A DNA stretch of 64,000 nt, taken from contig NZ_CP139972.1 in the NCBI RefSeq assembly GCF_034424315.1, forward strand, positions 2,914,001 through 2,978,000, written 5' to 3'. Source of the stretch: Chitinophaga sancti (lineage in GTDB: Bacteria > Bacteroidota > Bacteroidia > Chitinophagales > Chitinophagaceae). Below the pieces are notes generated by a model that did no database searches, was not told the DNA's origin, and saw only the letters and a list, made by a program, of their open reading frames with translations. This document shows positions 43,752 to 54,290 of this stretch, piece after piece (the first letter of the stretch is position 1; each line of letters begins with the position of its first letter). The translations under genes were made by a program, and so were the position numbers.

Positions 43752-46700
43752 ATGGCAGATGTTTTAAACGAAACGACAGTCATCAGTAAGCAAAATGCCG
43801 GCTTCCCGGACTACCTGGATTTTACAAAGTTAAGATCGGAAGGGATCGGTTACCTCGCGCAATTGTCTGGCAAGATCTGGACAGATCACAACGTACACGA
43901 TCCAGGTATCACCATACTGGAGACCCTTTGTTATGCACTGCTGGATCTGGGCTATCGTACCAACCTGCCTGCAGTGGATCTGTTTACACCTGCACCAGGC
44001 AGTACAACTACGGATAATAACTTCTTTACCCCTGCGCAGATATTTTCCTGTAATCCTGTAACGATCCTGGATTACAGGAAAATGTTGATTGATATTGACG
44101 GAGTGAGAAATGCATGGTTGCAGGTGGTGGATGATTTTAATGTAGAGCAGTTCTGTGGAAATTATAATACTAATCGCGCAGGTATTTCACTGAATGGTCT
44201 TTATAATGTGTATATAGAACTGGAAGATAATGCCGTGGAAGCGAAGGTACTGGAAATGGTGAAAAAGAGCCTGCTGGCGCATCGTAACTTCTGTGAAGAC
44301 TTCCTGAAGATTTATATTTTATGCAGGCAGCCACTGGGTGTAACAGCGGATATAGAACTGGCAAATGGTGCGGACCCTGAAAAGACCTACCTGGACCTGA
44401 TGCAGCACCTGCAAAACTTCTTCTCTCCTGCCCCACAATTTTATACCCTGCCACAGTTGCTGGACAAAGGTGTATCGATGGATGAAGCCTTTGCCGGCAG
44501 ACCTTATAATGTAAACAGTAGTCATGGATTTGTGGATACGGCGGAGTTTGAACAGATCATTTTAAGAAAAGAAATTCATACTTCGGATGTATACAATGTA
44601 CTACTGTCTACAAATGGGATTAGCAGGTTACAATCACTGAGAATAAAGTTCTGCGACAGGGATTCGGATGAACGCTGGAAGATTGCGCTTCCTGAAAACC
44701 ATATTCCGTTATTGAATCCTGCCTGCTGTGAATTCAGGTTTACACGGAATGGTATTCCTGTTTCATTCGACTTTTCAAAGTACAATGACCTGTTGCTGGT
44801 GAACTTCCGCTATACCGGCAAGATCACGTATACACAGCAATTCCCGTATTTAGATGCAGCCATACCTACAGGGGTGTATAGAAAGGACCTGGCAGATTAT
44901 TATTCAATTCAGAATGATTTTCCCCGTGTATATGGTATTGCCAAAGGAGGTCTTTCCCCAAGTTCGACTCCTTTGCGTAAAGCACAGGCTTTACAGTTAA
45001 AAGGCTACCTTTTATTCTTTGATCAGTTGCTGGCCAATTATCTTACCCAGCTGCAACATATACGTACGCTCTTCTCCATGTCTGCTACGGGTGAGCAACA
45101 TTCTTATTTCATCAATGGCCTGGATAGTGTGCCGGATCTGGATAAGCTGCAGAGATTCAGTGATGGATCACTGGGGAATACAGGGGATACCCTCTGCTTT
45201 CCAATTGACAGGTCTATCATCGACACTGCAGACCTGTTGACAATAGATATCAGCCAGCTGACACCGGCCACTTTTGAAACGACCGCTGATAATGCAGTTG
45301 CTATTGCGCAACTGGAAGATGACCTGCGTAATAACAATGCAACGATTACCGTCATCACCCAAAAAGACGGCTGTTGTTTTTACTACATTACCAGTACTGC
45401 AACTGATTTCGTTCTGATCAGCAAGCGCTACTATCCGGATGCGCTGAGCGCCAACAATGCAGCAACGGCTTTGCTGTATATGGGCACGTTTGACAGTAAC
45501 TACAATGCATTCCTCTATGCGGCAAATACCCGGTATTCATTTGAGATCAGCTTCAACCTGAGCAACTATGCAGTATACCTGCAACAAATTGCCGAGGATG
45601 AGCATCAATATGCCGCACGCAGACAGGGTTTTCTGGATCATTTATTATCCAGATTCGCTGAGCAGTTCACAGACTTTGCCGTCTTATCTTATGGACAGAG
45701 CCAGATTGAAGCAAAAGAGAACTTCTTAGGTAATTATAGTGAACTGAGTGCTGACAGAGGTAGTGGTTATGATTACAGTAAAATTAATGACATCTCAGGA
45801 TTTGAAAAACGCTTCCTGGCCTTAAGTGGTAATACAGATAATACACAGCATACCCTGTGCAATTTTGAGGTGGTACAATATGCTGAGCAATACTTATTCT
45901 CACTACCTGTCGGCGAAAATGACTATTTCCGTAGTACAGTGAAATATGATACACGTGCAGAAGCACAGGAGGCTGCAAAAGCATTGCTGACACAACTGGG
46001 AGATCAGAAAAATTATACTACTGAATACCTGGCACATGAACAGGCATATGTGATTAAGGCGAACAACGCCACTTTTTCCATGAAGCAACCTACAGCCGAA
46101 ACGGCGAATTCGGTGATTAATGGTTTGCAAAGATTATATACTACTGATATTGCGCCTGAAGATGTGTACATCTATACTTACAGGTATAATGCGGTATTGA
46201 AAGATAGTGCGGGCAACAAGGTCAGGATGTTAATCGCCCCTTCCCCGGCTGAAGACCAGGCGCATACACTGGCGGTACAGGAGATCAGTCAAATCAATGA
46301 GCCGAAGGTATGGGAAGATACGGAAACACCTTCCCAGGCAATTGGTGTACTGGCATTTGACGAAAAGCAGGCAACTACTTTTATTGATACTGATGCATTT
46401 AAGATTGGCGACAATGACATCATTGACAAGCCGGATAAATTGTCTTATGCATTGGTGGAGAAGAAAGGGAACCGCTTTAAATTCACACCGCTTGCAGAAT
46501 TTGATAACAAAGAACAGGTACATACACATGCTTTCAGACTGCTGGTACTAATGCTGAATGCGGCTAATTACGCCATCGCGAAGGAAGCTGATGGCGATAA
46601 ATACCTCCTTTCAATCAATGACGGAGAAACGCCAATAGCAGTATGTGCAATGGAGACCAATTCTGAAGCTGCTGCACAGGCCTTGCAGGATAAGATCTGG

Positions 46701-49559
46701 CGTATTGTCAATGAGTTCAGGTATGATATGAGCATCAACCAGGCACCAGATACCTGGAAGTTCAATTACACCATCGGTTATCATCCTGAACAGCGATATA
46801 CCTTTACAAGCCAGGAGGCGTATAACACCCAGGCGACTGCGCTGGAAGCAGCGAAGAAGTTTACTACTGCATTGCCTCAGTATAAACTGAATGGAGCTGA
46901 TTTAACTGCCAATAAAATCAGTAGCCGTTTGTCTGCAGAGGTACCACTGGATGAAGGTATTAATTCCCTGCTGGAGATCCGGAAAAATATAGAAAGCCTG
47001 CGTAGCGCGACGGATACCAAAGCTTACGATGCGTATGTACAGATTGATGAAATCAGCCAGTGCGGGCAATATGTATACAGACTGGTAGACAAAGATCATC
47101 CTGTAGCGGTAAACAATGTTATTATAGATGCCCGTAAACAGGTGATCCCGGATTATCTTGAAATCTACCTGGGGGGAGATATTATTGTACAGGAAGGTAA
47201 ATTATACTATTACCAGATAAAGACGATTAATCGTACTACACCAGACAAAGAGATCGTATTATACAAGAGTACAAGCGGGTATAATAGCCAGGATGAGGCC
47301 CTGCAGGCTTTCAGGGCCGAATACCTGCTGCTGTTGCAAGAGGGTACGCAAGTCACAGATCCTGTATTAGCAGCCACCTACCCAATCAAACAATTATTCA
47401 AAAGAGCAGATTGCGATGAGTTTTATCGCCGCTTCTACCCTTGCGAGCAGAATCCCTGTGCTGCCATCAAATCACAATGTTGTTTTACTGATCCGGATGA
47501 GGCGGTGTACTATTTCTCATTAGGTGAATGGCAGAGTGTGAATTATTATTCTGATCCGGCGGCAGCGATGCAGGCATTCAGGTTCTTCCTGATCCTGCTG
47601 CAGTATGCTGGTAATTATACGAATACCTGCGATTGCAATGGCACAACCCGTACTTACCTGAGAGAAGTACTGGCAGAGAGTACGACCCGTTTTCTTACAC
47701 CTGATGATGCATGGGGCGACCAGGGGGTACAGTTGTTTATTAATACAGGCGAATTTCAGCGATATAGTCATTCCTGCGCTTACAGCTTCTTTATGGGTAG
47801 CACAGAGCAATTGATCATCCATCCTTGTGAATATGATGATGTGGCTAAAAGAGAGGATGCCAAGATTGCCTTATATAATCAATACAAGGCAGTGGCGGGG
47901 AAAAAACCTTTTACGACCAGCGATGAAAATGGCAGCAGCATATTAAAGGATAATAATGGCGTTCCTTTTGCAACTGTGCCACAGGCAAGAGTTTGTAACT
48001 GGGTGGATGTAATTGATGCTTTGCAGAATGAAAAGAATATCATTGCCGGTAGTAAACAAAATGACTATTACCTCACGAATGCAAATCAGCAAAGGCTGGT
48101 CACTGCATATGCTGCGGTGACAGCGATTCCTTTTGAAACCTGGAAGCAACAGTTATTAGGGGTGTTCCAGTATTACAATAATCTGATCAGGTTAGGTGAG
48201 GATAAACAATACTATATCAATATTCCTTTCTTACAGGATAAAACCAATGTGATCAACTCTCTCAGCAGTGAGGTTTGTGACCGCTGGATGATCAAAAATG
48301 GTTTTGCCAGCTACAGGGATGCGGTGCAACAATTACTAAACCTGCTGGCGATGCTGGGGGATTATGAAAACTACCGGAGTAGTTTTGATTGCAGCTGTGG
48401 ACCATATGGGGTGAGCTTCTATTCTCCGCGATATAGTTGTGGTTGTAGTACACCGGATGGGCAACCCAATCAGCCGGCCGATTTACTGCCTGCTGCCGGG
48501 GAAATGCTTGCCTGGAATCCACAAAAATATACCACTGCTGAAATGGCTTGCGAGGCAGTGAAGAGAGCCCAGAAACTGATCAATAGCGAGGGTTTGCATG
48601 TAGTGGAGCATATTCTGCTGCGTCCGCACTGTGAGTATAACTGTGGTTGTTACCTTTTGCCGCACCAGGCTGAGTTGTTTAGTCAGTGTAATTTCCCCGA
48701 TCTGGTAGCGGGTTATGATCCTTATTCATTTATTGCGACCGTAGTATTGCCTGCCTGGCCGGAGAGATTCAGGAAAGACGGGAACAGGCAGGTGATTGAG
48801 AACATGCTGCAAAGAGAGGCGCCGGCGCATGTATTGCTGCGGATTATATGGCTACGGCCGAAAGAATTCTGTGAATTTGAAGGGTATTATAAACAATGGA
48901 TCCGGTGGATGGCGAATAAAACGGTTTGTAATGGTCCGTTTGATTTCAATGCTTTCCTGCAGGTGCTGACAAGGAATGTAGAGACACAGGATTTTCAGCA
49001 GCAGGTGAATGAGTTGTTTGACTGGAAAAGCTCTTGTGATGATTCAGGACCTATATTCACCGTGGCATCGGTGAAGGCAGAGAATGCACATGCGGAGGTA
49101 GTAACAACTGCTCCAATCAGTATTGATACCAGCAGCAAAGCCCGGATTATCAACGGCCGCCTTAACGCACGCAAAAAAGCCATCAAAGAACTATCCACTG
49201 AGATCAAAGACAAACAACTGGCTGGCATGATCAACACTTTTTCCGATGCTGCCGAACCGTCCTTCACGCAATACCAGCAAGCCATAGAAAAGATTCTCAG
49301 CCACTGGCCTGGCGGTAAAAAGAAGATCCTGAATAAAAAACAGGCTACTTCTCTCGTCAGCTTACTCACCGGTAATTACCTGGACAAATACACCTTCGGT
49401 GGCAAAGACATCAGCGGGCTCACCTCCCTTAAGCCTGTATTGAACCAGTTAAAAGCCAAAATGCCTTTAGCTGATATCTACAAAGAATGGAACGCTACTA
49501 CAGTAGCAAAGTACGAGCCGTCCTTAGATCTCAGTCAAATTGAACATCTCTTTCAATAA
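43752..49559 (+). CDS. Giant eCIS baseplate protein (Pvc12/Afp12-like) with internal repeats
   Basis: This 1935-residue protein begins with a gp7/Pvc12-like region (FPDYLDFTKLRSEGIGYLAQ, TDHNVHDPGITILETLCYAL). Between residues about 530 and 1290 a motif recurs at least five times: a strand pair, then Y-x-[ST/D]-x-x-[EA]-A-x-x-A-x-x-LL and a closing Asn/Tyr-Tyr, as in YDTRAEAQEAAKALLTQL, YNSQDEALQAFRAEYLLL and YSDPAAAMQAFRFFLILL. Cys clusters follow (DCSCGPYG, YSCGCSTPDG, YNCGCYLLP). The C-terminal ~550 residues include VVEHILLRPHCEYNCGCYL and a helical tail. Repeats and Cys clusters could form a surface ring or receptor-binding part, as no fibre gene is seen. Confidence 0.8.
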   Translation: MADVLNETTVISKQNAGFPDYLDFTKLRSEGIGYLAQLSGKIWTDHNVHDPGITILETLCYALLDLGYRTNLPAVDLFTPAPGSTTTDNNFFTPAQIFSCNPVTILDYRKMLIDIDGVRNAWLQVVDDFNVEQFCGNYNTNRAGISLNGLYNVYIELEDNAVEAKVLEMVKKSLLAHRNFCEDFLKIYILCRQPLGVTADIELANGADPEKTYLDLMQHLQNFFSPAPQFYTLPQLLDKGVSMDEAFAGRPYNVNSSHGFVDTAEFEQIILRKEIHTSDVYNVLLSTNGISRLQSLRIKFCDRDSDERWKIALPENHIPLLNPACCEFRFTRNGIPVSFDFSKYNDLLLVNFRYTGKITYTQQFPYLDAAIPTGVYRKDLADYYSIQNDFPRVYGIAKGGLSPSSTPLRKAQALQLKGYLLFFDQLLANYLTQLQHIRTLFSMSATGEQHSYFINGLDSVPDLDKLQRFSDGSLGNTGDTLCFPIDRSIIDTADLLTIDISQLTPATFETTADNAVAIAQLEDDLRNNNATITVITQKDGCCFYYITSTATDFVLISKRYYPDALSANNAATALLYMGTFDSNYNAFLYAANTRYSFEISFNLSNYAVYLQQIAEDEHQYAARRQGFLDHLLSRFAEQFTDFAVLSYGQSQIEAKENFLGNYSELSADRGSGYDYSKINDISGFEKRFLALSGNTDNTQHTLCNFEVVQYAEQYLFSLPVGENDYFRSTVKYDTRAEAQEAAKALLTQLGDQKNYTTEYLAHEQAYVIKANNATFSMKQPTAETANSVINGLQRLYTTDIAPEDVYIYTYRYNAVLKDSAGNKVRMLIAPSPAEDQAHTLAVQEISQINEPKVWEDTETPSQAIGVLAFDEKQATTFIDTDAFKIGDNDIIDKPDKLSYALVEKKGNRFKFTPLAEFDNKEQVHTHAFRLLVLMLNAANYAIAKEADGDKYLLSINDGETPIAVCAMETNSEAAAQALQDKIWRIVNEFRYDMSINQAPDTWKFNYTIGYHPEQRYTFTSQEAYNTQATALEAAKKFTTALPQYKLNGADLTANKISSRLSAEVPLDEGINSLLEIRKNIESLRSATDTKAYDAYVQIDEISQCGQYVYRLVDKDHPVAVNNVIIDARKQVIPDYLEIYLGGDIIVQEGKLYYYQIKTINRTTPDKEIVLYKSTSGYNSQDEALQAFRAEYLLLLQEGTQVTDPVLAATYPIKQLFKRADCDEFYRRFYPCEQNPCAAIKSQCCFTDPDEAVYYFSLGEWQSVNYYSDPAAAMQAFRFFLILLQYAGNYTNTCDCNGTTRTYLREVLAESTTRFLTPDDAWGDQGVQLFINTGEFQRYSHSCAYSFFMGSTEQLIIHPCEYDDVAKREDAKIALYNQYKAVAGKKPFTTSDENGSSILKDNNGVPFATVPQARVCNWVDVIDALQNEKNIIAGSKQNDYYLTNANQQRLVTAYAAVTAIPFETWKQQLLGVFQYYNNLIRLGEDKQYYINIPFLQDKTNVINSLSSEVCDRWMIKNGFASYRDAVQQLLNLLAMLGDYENYRSSFDCSCGPYGVSFYSPRYSCGCSTPDGQPNQPADLLPAAGEMLAWNPQKYTTAEMACEAVKRAQKLINSEGLHVVEHILLRPHCEYNCGCYLLPHQAELFSQCNFPDLVAGYDPYSFIATVVLPAWPERFRKDGNRQVIENMLQREAPAHVLLRIIWLRPKEFCEFEGYYKQWIRWMANKTVCNGPFDFNAFLQVLTRNVETQDFQQQVNELFDWKSSCDDSGPIFTVASVKAENAHAEVVTTAPISIDTSSKARIINGRLNARKKAIKELSTEIKDKQLAGMINTFSDAAEPSFTQYQQAIEKILSHWPGGKKKILNKKQATSLVSLLTGNYLDKYTFGGKDISGLTSLKPVLNQLKAKMPLADIYKEWNATTVAKYEPSLDLSQIEHLFQ

Positions 49560-49562
49560 TAC

Positions 49563-51017
49563 ATGGCAGCGGAACAACACCATATGATCCGCAGGCAGGT
49601 GCTGACTTTGAAACTTCCGAAGTCAGCACCTGCTTTCGAGTGGCAGCATGAAATGAGCAGGTATTTCCATCATCATTTAGTGCCCCTCTTGGAAAAAGCA
49701 TGCAATGAACTTTGTGAAGAAGGGGAAGTCATTCACCTGGATACTGTCACCATCGATCTGGGAATACTCCGGATGAAGGACCTGAAGGCTGGTAAAGGAG
49801 AGGAACTCATCTACCCGCTTCTGCTGGAGCAACTGCGTAAGCAGATTTCTCCGGCATTGAGAATATCAGCCACAGCAGGCAATACCATTCGCCTTTCTGT
49901 AGGCCGCCAATGGCTCTTTTACATGCAGAAAGGATACCTGCCATGGAATACGTTAAAAACAGATCAGGCGTGGTATAATTATGTGCTCGAAGCTTTTGCG
50001 ACAGATTTCCAGCTGGTTACCCTCCTCAGGGAGCAGTTACTCCATAACCCGGTTGTATTACAAAGAGTGATCACTGATCACCCTGCTCCTTTCCTGGTTC
50101 AGCTCATTGAAATACTGACTGCCGGAAGTCAGCCGAATTTACTCCCCGCATTTTATGAACTAGCTATTCTCCATGCTGTTTCTAAAAATGAAACTTCCAC
50201 CATTATCAGTTCATCATATCATTCCATTTCTCCTGCTCTCCATCACCAGTTCTGGCAACTGGCGCTTAAGATGGCAGCCGGAAAGACAGGAAAGGGTATG
50301 TCCGCACCCCAGGTAGCAGCAGCTTACATTTCACAACATCTAATTGAAGTAATTGACCTGATTAAAGTCGCAAACAAAGAGATCATTTCCTTATTACCGG
50401 TATGTATTTCTGTAATAAAGGAAATAAATCCTTCGGCAGTTAGCCATCCCATAGAAGAGCGCAATATTATCAACGATGCGATTGCCATCGAATCAACAGA
50501 TGAAGTTATTCCATCAGGCGGCATTTTCCTGATCCATGCAGGTTTGGTTTTATTGCATCCTTTTCTTGGCAGCTTCTTTAAAAAGCTGGGGCTGATAAAT
50601 AACCAGGTTTTTATAGATAGTGTGGCGCAGGAAAAAGCTTTATACCTGCTCCATTACCTTGCTACCGGGGAGCGCGAAACCCCGGAACATGCACTCGTAA
50701 TACCTAAACTGCTATGTGCATGGCCACTTGGTAAAAACCTTGCCCACAAAATAGAACTCAGCCCGGAGGAATGTGCAGAAGCAGACGCTTTGCTGGAAGC
50801 AGTGATCGAACATTGGGATAAACTGCAACGTACTTCCGTGGACGCATTGAGAGATAGTTTCCTGCAACGTAACGGGAAACTCTTTACACTCAATGAACAA
50901 ACCTTTTTACAGGTAGAACAGCAACCCCTTGATATATTATTGGATTACCTGCCATGGAGTATCAGTCATATCCGGCTGCCATGGATGAAACAAATTTTAA
51001 GAGTTGAATGGCGATGA
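49563..51017 (+). CDS. eCIS tape-measure-like protein (Pvc14/Afp14-like)
   Basis: This 484-residue protein matches the contractile-injection-system tape-measure family: MIRRQVLTLKLPKSAPAFEW near the start, PLLEKACNELCEEGEVIHLD and DLGILRMKDLKAGKGEELIY, a helical body with RLSVGRQWLFYMQKGYLPWN, and GIFLIHAGLVLLHPFLGSFF with FFKKLGLINNQVFIDSVAQE at the C-terminal third. Tape measures fix tube length and may help load cargo. It starts 3 bases after the giant baseplate gene and 3 bases before the effector gene. Confidence 0.85.
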   Translation: MAAEQHHMIRRQVLTLKLPKSAPAFEWQHEMSRYFHHHLVPLLEKACNELCEEGEVIHLDTVTIDLGILRMKDLKAGKGEELIYPLLLEQLRKQISPALRISATAGNTIRLSVGRQWLFYMQKGYLPWNTLKTDQAWYNYVLEAFATDFQLVTLLREQLLHNPVVLQRVITDHPAPFLVQLIEILTAGSQPNLLPAFYELAILHAVSKNETSTIISSSYHSISPALHHQFWQLALKMAAGKTGKGMSAPQVAAAYISQHLIEVIDLIKVANKEIISLLPVCISVIKEINPSAVSHPIEERNIINDAIAIESTDEVIPSGGIFLIHAGLVLLHPFLGSFFKKLGLINNQVFIDSVAQEKALYLLHYLATGERETPEHALVIPKLLCAWPLGKNLAHKIELSPEECAEADALLEAVIEHWDKLQRTSVDALRDSFLQRNGKLFTLNEQTFLQVEQQPLDILLDYLPWSISHIRLPWMKQILRVEWR

Positions 51018-51020
51018 CAA

Positions 51021-54000
51021 ATGAATAAAGTAGCTCCTACATCTATATCTACCCCTGCAAAGAAAGAGAGTCCCTTTTTTGATAAAGAAGGTGGAGAGGA
51101 CTTCTTTTCGGATACAGGGTTCTTCAGTGGCGTACAAAGATGTGCAGCATGCGATGAACAGGAAAAATTGCAGAAAGAGGAAGAAAAAACCGAAGAAGAA
51201 GAAGACGCTCCTGTTCAAACCAAACTAAGTGTTGGGGCACCAGATGATGTTTACGAAAAAGAAGCAGATCATGTGGCTGACCAGGTTATACAGCGTCAAC
51301 CTGTTAAAAGTATCCAAACCCTGCAAAAGAAAGGAGACGGCTCTTCCCTGGCTCCAGCCGGGGTAGAATCAGGTCTTGAAACCAGCAAAAGTAGTGGCCA
51401 CCCACTTCCTTCCGAGGTACAACAGGATATGGGTGCAGCTATGGGTGCGGATTTTAGTGGTGTGCGGATTCACACGGACAGCAAGGCGGTGGAGATGAAC
51501 AAGGACCTGCATGCACAAGCCTTTACGCACGGCAATCATATTTACTTTAACAGTGGGAAATACAATCCTGCGCATAGTAGCGGGCAACACTTGCTGGCCC
51601 ATGAGCTGACACATACTGTTCAACAGGGTGCAGCCGGTAAAAATATTAACCTGCTCAGTGCTGATGAACAAACCAGCTACGCCAACGACGTTTACGATGC
51701 CCTCGATGGCTGGACCTCCAGCAATGACAGCGCCATCATCCTTTCGAAATTCCAGGGCCTGGGGCAAAATGATGTCGATGCCATCCTGAATAGCGTTGCT
51801 GCGAAAGCAGACCAGGATGTAATGTACGTATACGACTGGCTCAGCTCCGACTGCGTTACGTCCGACTGGAAAGCCCTGCTCCGCATCTTCATCCAGGTAC
51901 AATCTACCCAGATCAGTGAACTCATTGCCAAAGAAGTACTGAGCCGCCTGAATGGCTGGACCTCTGACAACGACAGCAAAGAGATCAGAGAACTGCTCAC
52001 CGGCCCCACAGGTGGTGCGCTGGACAATATTCTCTCCGAAATGGAGACACAGGGAGATTCCCTGCCTGATGATATGACCGTTTTCCTCTTTGGGGATTTG
52101 CAGGATATGGATGCTCATAACCTGTCGCTGGCATTCTTTGGCAGTGGCAGTGTAAGAGCCTTACAATATGCCACCTACTGGTATGCGTATAAAATCAAAA
52201 ACCTCATCTCTGGTTTCACCAGCATCCGGGATAGCAATTCTATATTAGAGAACTTCCGCCGCCTGCCCAATCATATGGCTTGCGTGGCGGTCTATGCCAG
52301 GCTCGGGGAACTGACCCAGGCAGAATGGAACGAAACGGCTTCCTTCTCCCTCATGGACGATATGCAGCAGGGCGATTACAATACTTTGCGCAATGATCTC
52401 CTGCCGGAGTTACCGGTTTACAGCATTGAAAGGAATTTCCTGCGCCGGGCCTGGGATTTCATCACAGACGTTGGAGATTACCTGATTGGTTTCGTGGAAT
52501 ATGTGGTCTGCGGGGTAGCCGGTATCATAGTAGGCATCTTCGATGCCGTTGCAAGCATTATAAGCGGCGTTGTTGACCTTGCGGCAGGCATCATGCACTT
52601 CTGCGGCTGGTTACTTTTTAAAGCCAGTGGCGGGGCTATATGCAGGGATTCTGCGGATAAGGTGAATGAATTCCTTACCTCCATTGGACAGGCCTTTGGA
52701 GCACCCGGTGAAATGATCTCCCGGATGTGGGAAGAAACAAAACTGGAAGCCTCCCTGATCGAAGGACCTTTTGAAGAATGTCAGCTCGCCATCTTCTGGA
52801 TGAGAAGGGTGACGAATTTTGTCGTGAATATCATCTTGCTCTTCGTAGCTGGTTATGGAGCTGTCAAAGCTGCCCTTGAAGCTATTGAAACTATTAAGAC
52901 CATCAGCACCTTTGGCGAATTCCTGACCAAGGTAGGACAGGTACCTATCCGCATCCTGCGCAGTATGCGGCAATTGCCTGCCAGCCTGGCCTCCGGGGCA
53001 GCAAGGATTGTAAACACCATTCGTAATATCGATCAGATCATTGCAACAGTTCGCACTACGATCGGCTTTATCCGGCTGGCTGTAGCTGATGAAAACTTCT
53101 TTACCAATCTGCGGGCTGCAGGTACGGAACTAGCCAGGGAAAGGCTGGCCGCTGAAAGAGATTTTTGGCGCAGGCGCCGGGAAATATGGCGGGGCAGTGC
53201 CGATGCACAGGAAACCCGCCTGGGAGGCATAGAAAACGCCACCGACGATGCTGTAGCTACCGCTGATACCAACAGGCAGGCCGCCGAAGCGCAGATTGCA
53301 GAAGCGGAAACCAACGCCAATGCGACCAAAACTGCCGCCGATGCTACCGAAGCCGAAGTAAGAACCGGGCAGCCGAATAATCAGGGCAATACTCCTCTTA
53401 CCCCTGATGTACCGAACGCTGAAGCCCTGGCATGGGAACGAAGCCTCAGTCCTGAAACACGTGCCATGCTGGATGCCGATCCTGAACTCCGCAGGATGTG
53501 GCATAACATGGACCCGGATGTACGCCGTGCACTCACATTTTGTAATTCACCCTGTATCCCGGTTAACATCTCTCCGGAGAACCTGACCAAGGTACATAAC
53601 CTCATCAACAGGCTGAATTTGTCTGCTGACGATCGGGCACTCCGGGAATACCTGCATATGTTCAGGGATAACCAGGCAGACCTCTCCAATGCCATCGATG
53701 CACTGAATGGTGTTACGAACGGCACAGAATTGCAGCAGTTCATGGATAATCGCCTGATTTCGGCCATTGAAGCAGGATCATCGGGTGTCAGGCTCCGCAG
53801 AGGTGCCGGCGGACTTTGGGAATATACCAGGGCGGATGGTGCCGTGATCCGTGAATTTGAATTCAATACCCACGGTTTCCTAACTGATAACAGGGGAACC
53901 AGGAACTTCTTCCAGTCGCACCACGGGATCCAGGATGCATGGGCCAGGGAACGCTTTGACGGCCTGGGTGTGTATCGAAGAGACGATGCCCCGGCATTGT

Positions 54001-54278
54001 TACTGAGAACACGTAACTTTGCCGAAGGTAGCAGGGGTACACCACATGGATTGATCAATGACCTGCAGGGTGCACGAAGGCCCACCATAGCTACCCGCAC
54101 CTTTGCAGAAGAAAGAGCCTTCCTGGTCAGTGATATGAATGCAGTAGGCGTACCTGCCGGCGTACAGGGCCCCTACCTCGCAGAAGTGGATGCATATTTC
54201 GGAAGGATCTACAATACGCTCCGTAATACTTTAACCAATGATCAGCTGACTGCCATCTTTGGCACCTGGACCCCATAA
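51021..54278 (+). CDS. DUF4157 eCIS effector with metalloprotease-like core and His-rich C-terminal toxin-like region
   Basis: This 1085-residue protein has several parts. Residues 1-70: a motif with FF-DKEGGEDFFSDTGFFSGVQ and RCAACDEQEK, then an Asp/Glu/Lys-rich stretch. Residues 70-205: a DUF4157 core (DDVYEKEADHVADQVI, MGADFSGVRIHTDSKAVEMN, ending LLAHELTHTVQQG; HELTH is at 194-198). A helical middle follows, then hydrophobic Gly-rich segments (VVCGVAGIIVGIFDAVASII). At the C-terminus, QSHHGIQDAWARERF (HH 967-968), a short gap and GSRGTPHG (H 1009) resemble HNH/Endo VII-like polymorphic toxin nucleases. A SUKH-type gene follows by 12 bases. Nuclease activity is inferred from motif style, not shown. 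Confidence 0.75.
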   Translation: MNKVAPTSISTPAKKESPFFDKEGGEDFFSDTGFFSGVQRCAACDEQEKLQKEEEKTEEEEDAPVQTKLSVGAPDDVYEKEADHVADQVIQRQPVKSIQTLQKKGDGSSLAPAGVESGLETSKSSGHPLPSEVQQDMGAAMGADFSGVRIHTDSKAVEMNKDLHAQAFTHGNHIYFNSGKYNPAHSSGQHLLAHELTHTVQQGAAGKNINLLSADEQTSYANDVYDALDGWTSSNDSAIILSKFQGLGQNDVDAILNSVAAKADQDVMYVYDWLSSDCVTSDWKALLRIFIQVQSTQISELIAKEVLSRLNGWTSDNDSKEIRELLTGPTGGALDNILSEMETQGDSLPDDMTVFLFGDLQDMDAHNLSLAFFGSGSVRALQYATYWYAYKIKNLISGFTSIRDSNSILENFRRLPNHMACVAVYARLGELTQAEWNETASFSLMDDMQQGDYNTLRNDLLPELPVYSIERNFLRRAWDFITDVGDYLIGFVEYVVCGVAGIIVGIFDAVASIISGVVDLAAGIMHFCGWLLFKASGGAICRDSADKVNEFLTSIGQAFGAPGEMISRMWEETKLEASLIEGPFEECQLAIFWMRRVTNFVVNIILLFVAGYGAVKAALEAIETIKTISTFGEFLTKVGQVPIRILRSMRQLPASLASGAARIVNTIRNIDQIIATVRTTIGFIRLAVADENFFTNLRAAGTELARERLAAERDFWRRRREIWRGSADAQETRLGGIENATDDAVATADTNRQAAEAQIAEAETNANATKTAADATEAEVRTGQPNNQGNTPLTPDVPNAEALAWERSLSPETRAMLDADPELRRMWHNMDPDVRRALTFCNSPCIPVNISPENLTKVHNLINRLNLSADDRALREYLHMFRDNQADLSNAIDALNGVTNGTELQQFMDNRLISAIEAGSSGVRLRRGAGGLWEYTRADGAVIREFEFNTHGFLTDNRGTRNFFQSHHGIQDAWARERFDGLGVYRRDDAPALLLRTRNFAEGSRGTPHGLINDLQGARRPTIATRTFAEERAFLVSDMNAVGVPAGVQGPYLAEVDAYFGRIYNTLRNTLTNDQLTAIFGTWTP

Positions 54279-54290
54279 AAACAAGACCAC

